Positions 20,601 to 31,599 of a DNA stretch of 64,000 nucleotides are shown here, one piece after another. Source of the stretch: Klebsormidium nitens (taxonomy: Eukaryota; Streptophyta; Klebsormidiophyceae; Klebsormidiales; Klebsormidiaceae). A model generated the notes under the pieces. That model saw nothing but the letters and a program-made list of their open reading frames with translations, was not told the origin of the DNA and did no database searches. Position 1 is the stretch's first letter. Each line of letters begins with the position of its first letter. Location of the stretch: assembly GCA_000708835.1 (NCBI GenBank), contig DF237052.1, positions 1 to 64,000 of the forward strand, read 5' to 3'. The translations under genes and the position numbers were made by a program.

Positions 20601-23600
20601 TTGTTCTTTCCTTTCTCTTCATTTCCGATTTCTCTCCTTTCCATCCCCCTCATTTGGAAATTTGGAAATGCATCGGCTTTACTGCGCGATACTCTAAAAG
20701 CATTTCTTTGCAGTGCTTCGCTCAGCTAGTTTCTAGAGCCCTCACCGCCTCAAGCTGGTCTTACAACACGACACTTTCCTTCCTTTTCCGGTCCCTCTTT
20801 TCATCATTCATCTTGTTTCTGAAACCCCTTTGTCTTATTCGTGCAGATTTTCTACAGCGTTCTCGTCCAGTACTTCTCCGCTCTGGCAGGCGACTCCCCG
20901 CTGCCGCTGGGCAGAATTGATGTCCTTGTCAAGCCTCTCCTCGAGATGAGCCAGGACACGCCTCTCATTGCGGCCGTCAACGCCAGGGAGCGGATTCTCA
21001 AGATGCAACAACAGCTGAGCGCTAAGCTTAGGGACCCAGGTGAGAGTCCACAAGCGTTTGGACCATTTTGGATTTTAAGCTGAAGTGTTGCATTCGGACG
21101 GTGGCTCCCCAGGAGTAAGCAGCTCTGAAGCGAGGTGAAAAGTTGCGAAAACGTTTGTGACGTCGTTGCTGATGCACGCTATGCCTCTTACGAAACCAGA
21201 GTTTATTTATGCTTCGCTGATCGATTATTATTGGAGGGTTCTCTAGACGGGCTCTCCCAAAGTTTCAGGAAGGGTGCTTTAGACGGGCTCTTCCAAAGTT
21301 CCATATGTTGGAACAATGATTTGAGTGCTCAGCCACTGTGCGCTTTCAACGAGTTGCAAAGCCGAGATCAGCAAACCGTCCAACCGCGTCATGACGTGAG
21401 TCTCATATTTGACTGCTGTCCCCTCCTTCCTGGATGCTTTGCCTGTGTTACAATTATTTTCTCCTTTCGTCCTGAACTTTCACCTTTGATTGCAACAGAA
21501 CTAACTCCCTTGAAACGAGACGCACCACGCGTTCTCCTTTACCACTTATGAACGGCTTCCCCTCCTTTTCTGTCCATGGTCACTCGCCTTTCAATTCCGA
21601 TAAGAGCGTCTGAATTCAAACGTTTCCAAATTCACGATAATCTCAATTTAAAGACCCAAGATTTTCATGTCGTCATTTTTGAATTCCTGTCTTTTCAGAC
21701 GGCTCCTCGTGCTGCCCTCTGCTTGGACGCTCCCCCTGCTTTGCCGCTGGACGCTGTTCGGACGCTCATTGATCCGTCGAGTTTCAGATTGAACAAGGTT
21801 CAAGCCTGTTACTTTGACACTGATATAGAAACTCACTTCCTCGTTTAGACGGACTCCTCGTGCTGGCCCTCTGCCCGGACGCTGTTCGTGCTCCGCCTCT
21901 AGAAGCTTTCTGGACGCTCTTTGAATTGTCAGGTTCTACCCAATCTAATTTTGGAACCTCAAAACGCTAGACTCTAATTTAAAAAGTTTCTCTTCTTTCA
22001 GACGGCTCCTCCTGCTGGCCCTCTGCTCGGACGCTCCTCCTGCTCCGCCTCTGGACGCTCACCTTCCCGCCGTCCGACTTCCGCCACCCCGTCACGACGC
22101 CGCTCGCCATCCTAGTTGGCGAGTACCTGGCACGCTGCCACGTGGCGGGCCCTCGGGACGCCGCAGTTGGGGCCTTCCTGTCTGCGTTTGCCCTTCAGGT
22201 GCGGAAGCTGACGTCATCAATCTCTTGGGCCTCTTCTGCTGACGTCAACTGAGTGTCTTGCACGATTGAGACGTCGTAGAGTCTGCAGCGGCGTGCTTTA
22301 CTTTTTTGGCAGATGTCCGACCGATCGGCCCACGTCAGCATGGCCTAGCTGAGGCGTGACCTTTGTCTCTGTCCTTCTGTTGTAAAGCAAGAAGTGATCG
22401 TTACGTTTGTTCATGGTCGTAAAAGCCAGAAGACATTCTGGACGAGATCGATATAGATCGAGAGAGCCTGTAAGAATAAACGGCTTTCTGAGCAACAAAT
22501 GTCTTGTTCTGCGCCGCAAAACGATATCGAGGGTTTCTATCCTGAGCTTACATCCTGCTAACTCCAGCTTTTCTATCCTTACGCAGTTCCACTCACAGGC
22601 CAAGCGCTTTTGCCCCGAGGCGGTGACGTTCCTCCACGCCCTGCTTCTCACGGCCCTCCCCCCTTCCTCCCAGAAAACGCACCCCTCCCTTTGGGGGGCC
22701 GTTCCGGCCTACTTGAGAGAACAGGTCGGCAGTCAACTTTGGCTGCACGTCCCTTCAAAAACGTCCTCAAAAAAGGACTCGGAAAAGCACCCATCAGAAA
22801 CTGCCAAGAAGGCGAAGGCGAAAGCGTCGAACGGCGTGTCCGAAAACGGGGTTGGCAAAACCCACGGGGATCACACCGAAACAGCGTCCCCCAGCTCGGA
22901 GTCCGAATCCCTTGACCTGGTGTCTCTTCTTTCTGGGGGGGCAGATTTGCGAGAGTATGAGACGGATCAGTGGAAGCAGTCTTTGCTAGCGGCGGTGTTG
23001 GAAACCCTGGGCGGGTTTGTGCGGCTGTATAAGGGCCTGCCGTCGTTCTCGGAGCTCTTCCGACCACTCGGGGGGACGCTAGAGGCGCTGTTGAAGGAAG
23101 GGCTTCGGTCGGAAACGCTGCAGGTGAGAGGAAAAGCTCATCCTTTTTCTGCTTTTTCCATTTGCAGTTCCCGAACTTTCCAAGTACCCAGTAATAGAGC
23201 GAAGTAGTGGCTGTTCCCTTTGCTTGGTTCATTCGAAAAGGTCTGCCGCTGCAATTGAGGGGCGTCGGCAACTTCGTCCGACTTTCGGGCGAGAGTATCC
23301 GTTATCGTGTGTCGTCCTAAATCCGGAGTCGTCTACGGCTTTTGCGATGGCGATGAAAAGTTCTTGCAGTAGATTGATTCGACCATGCGCGCACTCCTTG
23401 CCCGACCACCTTCGTCGGTTGTCACGCTGGAAACGGAAGAAACACTTCGCCGGATACTGCCTTCGTCAAGTACAGTCCATGATGCAGTTGCTGACATCAC
23501 CTTCCGCGGCAGGCGCGATAGTTTCTAATCAATATTCACGAAAGGTGTAGTTTCACGTTATTCCGAAAGTTGAGGTTTTTGGAACTCATCCGCAAGTTTG

Positions 23601-24450
23601 TTTGTTCCACAGGCTGCGGCAGCCCGCTTGCGCGAAGACATCACGACCACCTCTGCTGACGTCATCTCGACGCGGCAGCCGGTGAGAATGCGGACCAAGC
23701 GCGCGGAGCCCATCAAGCAGTACAACCCGCGCTTCGAGGAGGACGGCTATGTGGCGGGCCGAGATTACGATCCAGATCGGGAGCGAGCCGAGAAGAAGAA
23801 GCTCAAGAAGCAGCTCAAGAAGGAGACCAAGGGGGCTGCGCGCGAGCTGCGCAAGGTGAGAAGAGGTTTGGTTTAGGCGTGGGTCTGGTTGTGCATTCAA
23901 TCTGGAAAGATAGATTGGTTACACCGGCGTTCCATTTTGAATATCCGCAGGTCAAGAGAGTGATCGGCGCAAATTTAACATCGAGTAGTCTGGAAAAGCA
24001 GTCCAGTTTCCGGTCCCAATTCTTGGAGTCCTGCTTCATGCTTTGTTTGGTGGGTGCCTTCGGTTTTGCGGCTCGGTTTGGAAGCCGAAGGAACTGTGTC
24101 TGTTCGGTAAATTCAAAAAAACTTCGTTTGCTGAATCACAGACCGCCAGTTTAAAGACCAACCTCTAAAGAGTGCAGCTTCTTTTGACTGAGGGCACGAG
24201 GGCGGTTTGCTTTTGGACACCGACCAGTCGCAGGTACTCAGTTGCTATAGTATAAGGGCTATTGCACTTTTGAACAACACAATCGATTTTGCAGGACAAC
24301 TACTTCTTGGCTGAGGAGAAGCGGCGCGACCAGTTGGTGGCCGAAGAGGAGCGCCACGACAAGTACCGCAGCGCTATGGCGTTTCTACAGCAGCAGGAGG
24401 GGGCGTTCAAGTCGGGGCAGCTGGGGGGCGGGAAACGGAAGCGGAAATAG
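14660..24450 (+). CDS. NOP14: nucleolar protein NOP14 (small-subunit processome)
   Basis: Needed for 18S rRNA maturation and 40S assembly in the nucleolus (family knowledge). Eleven exons: 14660-14905, 16190-16478, 16973-17046, 17571-18135, 18667-18849, 19569-20167, 20847-21039, 22002-22198, 22599-23123, 23613-23855, 24295-24450; all phases agree and give 1089 aa. NOP14 landmarks in order: NPFERMWNRRKFDVLGKKTK near the start; HEYRQSKKANAFIDRRFGE in exon 2; FGGF in exon 3; a Lys/Glu-rich arm; DDLGENFVLEGEEF and GWATDI in exon 5; an Asp/Glu/Ser acidic tract, then LPYVIDAPQTLELF in exon 6; LVKPLLEMSQDTP in exon 7; LTFPPSDFRHPVTTP in exon 8; NPRFEEDGYVAGRDYDPDRE in exon 10; AFLQQQEGAFKSGQLG and a basic end. 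It is longer than the human and yeast proteins mainly through the charged low-complexity tracts. Confidence 0.95.
15901..16135 (+). repeat. two echoes of NOP14 exon 2 acceptor and start
   Basis: The true boundary CTTTCCTGCAG|AGAAAAGAC (AG at 16188-16189) is preceded by copies with AG at 16037-16038 and 15911-15912, steps 151 and 126. The nearer copy keeps CTGCAGAGAAGGGACACG, and both keep a downstream block GGTATGATCAGCCCC or GAGTATGGACAGCCCC. Even the intron segment before each acceptor is repeated. Confidence 0.88.
17114..17160 (+). repeat. echo of NOP14 exon 3 donor end
   Basis: CATCTATTGGTGGAAGTCGA followed by GTGTGAGA resembles the exon end CATCCGGAGGGGAGTC followed by the donor GTGAGA. 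This is one of the weaker cases. Confidence 0.45.
18961..19010 (+). repeat. echo of NOP14 exon 5 donor end
   Basis: GAAGCAGGGGGAAAGATGAG at 18982 repeats GAAGCAGGGGGAGGATGAG of the exon at 18830 (step 152). The true donor GGTGAGTC has become GGTGGATT. Confidence 0.85.
21240..21935 (+). repeat. ladder of NOP14 exon 8 echoes
   Basis: The true exon starts TTTCAG|ACGGCTCCTCC at 22002. Long copies start at 21849 (TTTAG|ACGGACTCCTCG) and 21699 (TTTCAG|ACGGCTCCTCG), steps 153 and 150, each followed by recognisable CCTCTGC, GGACGCT and CTGGACGCT blocks. Two shorter relics (AGACGGGCTCT) lie at 21245-21302, 37 bases apart. The copies are frameshifted, so they are not alternative exons. Confidence 0.9.
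22340..22380 (+). repeat. possible echo of NOP14 exon 9 start
   Basis: CTGAGGCGTGACCTTTGTC resembles CCGAGGCGGTGACGTTCCTC of exon 9, about 268 bp upstream of it. Short and uncertain. Confidence 0.35.
23484..23518 (+). repeat. possible echo of NOP14 exon 10
   Basis: TTGCTGACATCACCTTCCG then CGGCAGGCG resembles TCTGCTGACGTCATCTCGA then CGGCAGCCG of exon 10. Short; CTGACGTCA is common in this window. Confidence 0.4.
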
Positions 24451-26606
24451 GTGGGCTCTAAGAAGTCGGCAATTGGTGTAAAGGAGTGGGTTTCTAAAGG
24501 GTTTCCGTTAAGCGGAGATTTTGTGGGCGTGTCGCCACCGCAGACGCAGGTTGAGGCGCTCCGTAGCGAGCGCAGTGTGGAGGCTCTGTTCGGCCGATGT
24601 CTTGATGTCGTGCGAGAATTTCGTTGGAAAGATCCAATTGACGTAAGTTTTGGCGCAGACATCTGCCTTGGTTTTCCACCACTCTCATAAGCACATGATG
24701 TTATGATGGTCATGAATCGTTCTCTGACCGTGGAGTCAGGTCAGATTCCTTCTAAGCATCGGCTGCGAGCTTCTGCCGTGATGCATGAGAACGAATTTTG
24801 CTTTGGTGTGATAAAGCTTGCACGACATGTTTTCTTGTTGCGTGGCTTTACCTTTTTGATTCCAGTACGCGTGACAGTCTCTCGTCCTGATGTAAGTGAT
24901 GTGGAGTTGCTCCACTGCGTGCTGGTTCGACAGTTTTGGCCGCTCTACAGGTTTCTCCTTTGAAGAACATGGCTGTGCTGTCTGGATCGGCAGTCCGGGA
25001 GACCAGCATTTCGCTGTTCTTCTTGAGGTTCATTCTATGCCGTTTCCTTATGTAGTGGTTCCGTTGAAAGCTTCCAAGAAGCCGGGATGGCAACGTAACC
25101 GCATTCCCTTCCCCTTGCTCACGTGGAAACCAGTTCCTCTCGCCCTCGAGTTGAAAACCAGTTGCTCTTGCGAGTTCCAGTCGAGCGAGTCGGTAAAGAG
25201 TGTAGAGTTACAACAAGTAATTTCGAAATTTTCTGCTTTTCAGTTCCTTGTGGGGTCTGCCGTCTAGCTCGCCTTTCTCATTGGCTCCTTGCATGTTGAG
25301 TCCAATTTGTAGAGTCCGATGGCAATGAGGATGCTTATGTGGCCTTCAGGGTCATGGCTTGTACCCCATTGTCTGGTAACCGACGCCCGTACCTGCCTTT
25401 TTAAGTGGCTGGTCGACAATCCACGAGGAACGCATGCCAATCCCCTTTCATTTTGTCCATTCTGCGCTGATGCAAGGCGCAGTGTTTTGGCTTTATACGA
25501 CTTCGTTGAAAGTCCTCACGTTCTCACGGTCTTAGTCGAATCCGACACCCGCGCTTTGGCCGGCGGCGGTTCGTGCTGCTGACGACAGCCAGGTGGGCGT
25601 GGGCTTGCCTTGGTGCTCAAAGATTGTCAAAGTTGGCAGTGATGACTAGTGACTGGCCTGCCGCTGCACTGGCCAATGTACATCGAGTAAGACGACCGAT
25701 GCCGATTTGGGACTTTCGATTCAAGACTTGGCTAGGTATTTTGGTTCGAGCCTGTCGGCGACAAAAGATGCTTGCTGAGACCGGAGCGGCAATGGTCAAT
25801 CTGGTCTGTCATTCTTCAATGGATCTCGTAAGCTTCAAATTGGCTAGGTTGTTTGGCAGGGCTTCAGAGAATCAAAGGCCGCTATTTCCTCTTTTCACCT
25901 CAGCTCTTGCGCGACCTTGGGTGATTGCTTTGTCAGCTCATAAAGAGAATGCTTCGAGCATATTCATGTTACTAATTGAGCTCTTTATGACCGCATTTCA
26001 CGAAATACGGCCCTATAAGAGGTCTGGTTTGCGTGGCCGCTAATCGAGTTCCGGGCACTCATTTCGGCCTTCTTGCTTTTGAACGACCTGTTAGTGTCAG
26101 CCTGTCAAAACAAGCAGGCACTTTCTCCAGCGTCCAAAGTACAGTTTGTTGTGCGCTTTACAGACAATGAAAATTGGTGCCCGGCCCTCCTGGGGTCAAC
26201 ACATCTTTGCGAAGGCTTGATGTCGTTACACCTTTTTTCCCTCGTTACCTGGTTCACTCTCGAGTGATGGTGAATGTAGTTTCTTGCTCTCTCACGTTCC
26301 CCCTGGCTACATGCGGCTAGGCCCCTGGTCGGTATGTCTTGCGATGCTTGATGACTGAATTTGAGACGGTTCCCGTTGCCAAGTTTAGCAGCAGTCGCGT
26401 CTGCTTTAGTTAGGTATGTACCGGTAGGCCGGTTTTGACTGCTGTCGTAAGAGATTGCTAGAACCGTCCATGACGGCGAATGCGAGGAGAATCGGCGGCC
26501 TGGTCGCGACCAGATCTGAAATCAATTGCAGATGTCAGCATTATACTCCCATTTCAGATTCGTGGCTCTCCAATTGAGCAGTTTACTTATCTCATTGGCA
26601 CCCTGG

Positions 26607-27433
26607 TCAAAAAACACACATTAAGGCTATGACAGAGTAATATCTGACGTAATTGTCATTGTCGGACACCTGCGCAGAAGCCGGAGTGTGACTGGAATCA
26701 CGTGCTTCCTCCTCTTCACGGGAGGAGACCACAGTTAGTTTTAGATCTTCGGGCTTGTTTGCTTGCATGGACTTCTTGTATCGATTTCCCTCTCCCGATT
26801 GAAAGTGCCACTTGACTCCTAACATCAGCTGATTGCCAGGCACGGCATCACATTGCAGGGTCCTGCAAATATTTTCCAAACTTACTCAATGAGGGAAGCG
26901 GACAGCACAACGAATCAAAGAGCGGAAGCTTGACGCAGTCGAAATTTTCAGAGGACACTGCGAAGCAATCGGCGTCACTTAAGCTCGTCCTGAGACCTAC
27001 TTGTGGGCTCTTTGAAGACCTCCCGACCATGTGACAAACTTAACTTACCGGGTCAGGAAGTTGATTATTTCATAATGGTTCGGATGCGGAGCTGAGACGG
27101 TTTAGCGAGTGATTGTAGTACGTCCGTGTTGCATCGTCATACCTCTATGCATGTACCTTCATCGAGTTTCGCCCGTGAGGTGCAACCAACTTCAATTGTT
27201 ACGGTCAGCTGGCTTAGTAACGTTCCCATGTCAAATGGAGTGACCGTACCGTCTTTGACGAATGTTGACGGTTGAGGACGTTTGCTTGTTGCGTATGTGT
27301 TTGTCGACCTATTTTCCGAGACAACAGGCGTGTATAAATTTTGTCGGACGGAGCTTGATGTGGGTGATACAGATGCTGTGTGTATAAGGGTCTGCAATCC
27401 GTTCCATGGAACAGCTAGATGTAATTGATCCAA
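26607..27433 (-). other. possible minus-strand coding relic
   Basis: Three neighbouring minus frames (27433-27137, 27030-26848, 26879-26607) have protein-like composition, e.g. a Ser/Thr-rich stretch and a Glu-rich stretch (SSREEEEARDSS). They do not join: the only donor and acceptor pair between the last two leaves a 23-base intron in the wrong phase. No family is recognised. Confidence 0.15.
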
Positions 27434-27699
27434 TCCCAGCTCTGAGCAGGCACTGCGATGTTGCCACGTAGATTGTAACGTCGGGTATCGCTGTGTTAGC
27501 TGAATTCAGAACAAACTTGAAAGTTCCTTGAAAAGCATATTAAGAACCCGGGAAGTTTTTCTCGAGCAGTTAGGAGGTAAGAGCTTTGCTGGCAATGACG
27601 ACTATAGGCGATCCGAACGGCGGACCCGGTGGCATTGTACCTGGAGCCAGTCACTGGCGCGATAGCGTCGGATCCTGTTTTCTTTTATTCTTCGGTCAA

Positions 27700-30550
27700 A
27701 TTGTTGATTGCAACGAAATAATCGCCAGAAGTGTCTGCACACTGAAGCTCTGGAGCTTTGATAGTGTCTGCTTCAAATTTTACACGGCGATGACGAGAAA
27801 AGTTGGCCCTCACGGTGGACATCAGTCAAACCGGACGCTGAAGATGCCGCAGCTGTCCATTCCTTGTTTCTTGGATGGTCCTTCCTTCCACGGACCTGAG
27901 TTTGCAGCTTTACGAACAAGGTCTACGGTGGATTCTTAGGCGTGTAATGCTTGAGACTTGTTCTAGAAGCCTGTCAGCATGCATGTGGTTTAGGCATAAT
28001 CACTAGTCCTTGTGCATAAGGGACGAGACTCCCGGTTGTGTGTTCTGTTTTTGCAAGGGTAATGATAGCCGATGCATGGCCTTGAACGGGTGGCCAATGG
28101 AGCCAGTTGTGTTTTTCAAAATGATGCCAGCCCCCTTTATTTCGTCACTTTTCAAAGTGATTGGGCGTTTAAGCGTCGTCGCGTCCGGTCACCAAGCTAA
28201 TCTGGTAGCAGGGAACCGAGCTGCCTCCGCTGCTAAACTTGCATGGTTTCAATAGCGTCGGGGCGGCAGCATTTACAACGCTTCGAGATCTCAGCTTTCG
28301 GCTTGGTTTGCATATCATTTCCTCCGTCGTTTGCAGCCATGCCCGTTACTAATTTTCTACTTGGCAGTGTGGACGCAGCTTTGGCCGTCATGGTCAGCCC
28401 TAAGCATTGCATGCTTACCGATGCCGTGTCTCGATCTCCTTTCTTCTGTTTACTTCGATCCGTTTGGACATCTTCGTTGTCTTCGTTGCTACCTTGTATC
28501 GTCGGAACGGACTTGTCCGCAAGAAAGTGTACCGGCCTGGTTGCGACCTTATTTGACAATCTTATGGAGGTCTGCCTCCTGCTTATGTCAGCATGCGCTC
28601 CTTTAAAGCACGATGTTTGTTGCTGAAGCTGCTGAGTCTACGAGTCAGCCTTCCGGTGCTAAGCTCGGCCTTGATTAGAGAAGACTGGCCCACTTTTGAT
28701 AACCACAGTCACGTCCTTCGGAGGTGATGTTTGAGCCGACACACGGCGGCGCTTTCTGTTTCAAGGCAAGAGCAGGTTTGTAAGCAATTGGAGGCTTCAC
28801 GCACGTTCTTAATAAGAGCTTTCAATCAGAACCATTTTTCGCTCGTTGGCTGCTTTTAGGTTGACAAGATTCTTGGTGCATCCCGCACTTACATCACGCC
28901 TCGTGCGAGCCGCTCCCATACGCTGATTTTCTGTCTCAAAGATGCCCAAGAGTATTGACCCTGCACCCTCACAATCAGACATAGTTTCATAGTTTGCCAT
29001 GTGATATTTGAGCTTTTGTTGCACTTTCCAACTGCTGGACTTTCTCTTCGTTGACGATGATCGAAGCACGCCGCCTGGCCCTCATGGTCACAGAAATGTT
29101 GAACCGATGTCAAGTGATTCTGATCAACGCTTCTGTGTTCCGTCTGCGAGTCCCGTTCATCTGACCGACGTCGCAGTAATCTGTCTCACCTTCATCACGT
29201 CCTAAGCCTCTTCCCAAAAGGTCCAGCGCTGCCGCGTCGGTCGCCGCTGCGACTTGGCCATGCTGCCCGGGGATTTCGGGAGTCGCCCGGTTTGCCGCAA
29301 CGTTGCGACGTCGCCTTCAAAGCTTGTTCTCAACCTTCCGATGTACCCTGTCGCTCTCGTTTACAGCAACTAGAGGTTCCAGTTAACGGCACCCGTTCCA
29401 AGTTTCTGATCTTCACACCAATGGCGCCTGCTGATGACAGAGGCCCGCTGAAGTTCGCACTCGGCCCAGGAGCGGCTCTTCCAACAACGAGAAGGAGGGT
29501 CTGGTTCATTACCCAGTCTTGCACGCAATTTACCTTCCTCGAAGGCTATGATAAGGAACGCCTGACCCTCATAGCGGCCGGCCACGTTTACCTAGTGCAG
29601 TTGATGCCACGCGCGAGCCAAAACTAATGAAATCCTGCCCGTGTGAGATAGCGTATCTTCATAACCCGCTGCTGCAGAATTGACAACCCCGGCGCTCAAA
29701 GCTTTGTGTGCTTCATCGCAGACTCAATGGTTCTTATAGCAGTGCACTACTTGGTGCTCGGAAGCAGCACCGCGAGATCGGTGGCCAGATCTTACGGCCT
29801 ACCTTTGGCCCGTAGTGACGATGATGTTTGTATGGCTGTAGCCGCCACCAGTATGGCACCACACTCATTTTGGTTCTGGTGCCACCCTTCGATCTTCTTC
29901 CAATCCTGGTCCTGACGTATTTACATGTTCAAACCTATCACTCACCGAGTACGTCTGGAAGGCGGTGAAAGCTTTCTCCCTTGTTTTGCGCTTAAGTGAG
30001 AACTGGTATGCATGTCATCAGATCAGATCTGTTCGCCTTTCGGCAGACACGTTCCTGTGGGTCCTTGATTGACGCTCTCGAGATTTTCCTTGGTATCGTC
30101 GGGTGCGCCTTCTTGCTTGCTCCCCACGTGTGAGCTCGAACGTCCTTTGGTGCGACCATAAGCTGCGCTACGAGTTTCTCGAGCGACATCGACGTTGCGA
30201 AGCGGCAAGTCTTTTCCTATCACCTTGAAATCCGGACTATTTTCCTAACCTAGTCGTGGGATTACGCTCGCTCTGCGTTCACGTAATATTCGTCACATTG
30301 GTTGTTTGGCTTCCTCTATCATTGCAAGACACTGAACTCTTTTGAAGGCCTGGTCTTTTCACCAACTGTTTGAGTTTGACTCCCCGAGCGCAACTTTTCT
30401 AGCGTCACTTTGAATGGGCTGTCGACATTCGAAATAGTTCGAAGTGGATAAGATGTCCTCTTGCGAGGCATCACCCAGGAACGGATAACGCCAGATACAT
30501 TGATACGCGAGCCCATCTTCGCAGAACCTGTATAATAAACCACAAGTGCA
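27700..30550 (+). repeat. tandem segmental duplication, left unit
   Basis: Blocks recur in the same order in the right unit at 31600-34280: GAGACTCCCGGTTG (28025), GCATGGCCTTGAACGGGTGG (28075), GCAGCCATGCCCGTT (28334), GATGCCGTGTCTCGATCTCC (28420), CCCCGGCGCTCAAAGCTTTG (29688), GTGAAAGCTTTCTCCC (29966), ATTGATACGCGAGCCCA (30499). The offset runs from about 3630 to 3880, so indels have accumulated. There is no open frame through either unit. Confidence 0.85.
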
Positions 30551-31599
30551 TAAAGAGTGTGTCAGGTCGCTTCGAAGTGCAGCGACATATTCAGTGCCAA
30601 ATCCCCTTTGCAGTCGCCGCGACCACTTTTGCTGACGCATTTTGCAGCAACAGTAAGCCCGAGAATTGAACTGTGATGTCGCAGTTTAACGTCGGGCGTT
30701 ACGGGCCACAGAGCTGACAGAGCGCCCACTTGAGCGTTTGCAGCGTGTTCATTTTCATACTTAAAGCAGCGGCGAGCCAGAAGCGAGCTTTTCCGCTGTT
30801 TAAGCCCGCATGATTCTTTTCCGCTGTGTTATCGAACACGTACTCTCGTCTCTTCCGAGTCGTTGCCGAGAATTGAGGGAAGCACCTCAAGGCCCTCACT
30901 TTTCTCCACTGTACGGTTGAGCGGCTGTCGAAAGTTGCGACTCATATGGTCGTCTTCTTCAGGAAGTCGACAGGCGCTTCAAGTTGGCCCCCATGGCCAC
31001 AGCGGCGATGTTGCTGACGCCAGCGTGACATCCAGCCTTACATCATCTACCTTTGAGGATTTCAGAAACTACCAGACGAGCTTCTAGTTCTGCCGGTTGA
31101 AGGATCGCCCAGGTACTGGAGTCACTGGTCGACTTTCAATCAGCAAGCCATGTCCAGTGGACGCTTTGTCGCATTGGTCCTGTTGTCCTTCAGCAGACTC
31201 CTTATCGTTGCATCTTTCGAGTCCGAGTCTTATGACGATTGGGACATCAAGGAGGCAACGAGGAATAGTGATGGCGGCCTGACCAAGTTGGGGCCAAGGG
31301 GTTCAGGTTCTTCCGACCGCCTCTGTTTTTTACCTGGTGCAGCGCCTGGTTGAGAATCGAAAGTCGTTGATATTAATCCTTCCTTCCTCTGTACAAGTTA
31401 AAGCCCCTCGGCGGCGAGAGCAAAACTGCCACTCGGCTCCTTACAGTAGCTTCAGAGTAAAATCCTCTGATCCGCTCTGCGTACGCAGAGTCTAGTAGAC
31501 GAGAAGCAGGAGGGAGCGGCCTCACGCCATCTGGAGCCCGAAAGTGAGGAGATTGGGGATTTCTGCTTATTTCCTCAACTGCCACGACTTGCGAGGAGC

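Noticed and set aside
21690-21935. Echo copies as mutually exclusive alternative exons
   Set aside because: The copies carry frameshifts relative to exon 8 and lose its distal half.
22648-23271. Minus-strand frame of 207 codons
   Set aside because: Antisense of NOP14 exon 9; Pro/Ala-rich composition follows from the opposite strand.
26848-26885. Donor GTAAGT and acceptor TTTGCAG 23 bases apart
   Set aside because: Too short for an intron and joins the flanking frames out of phase.
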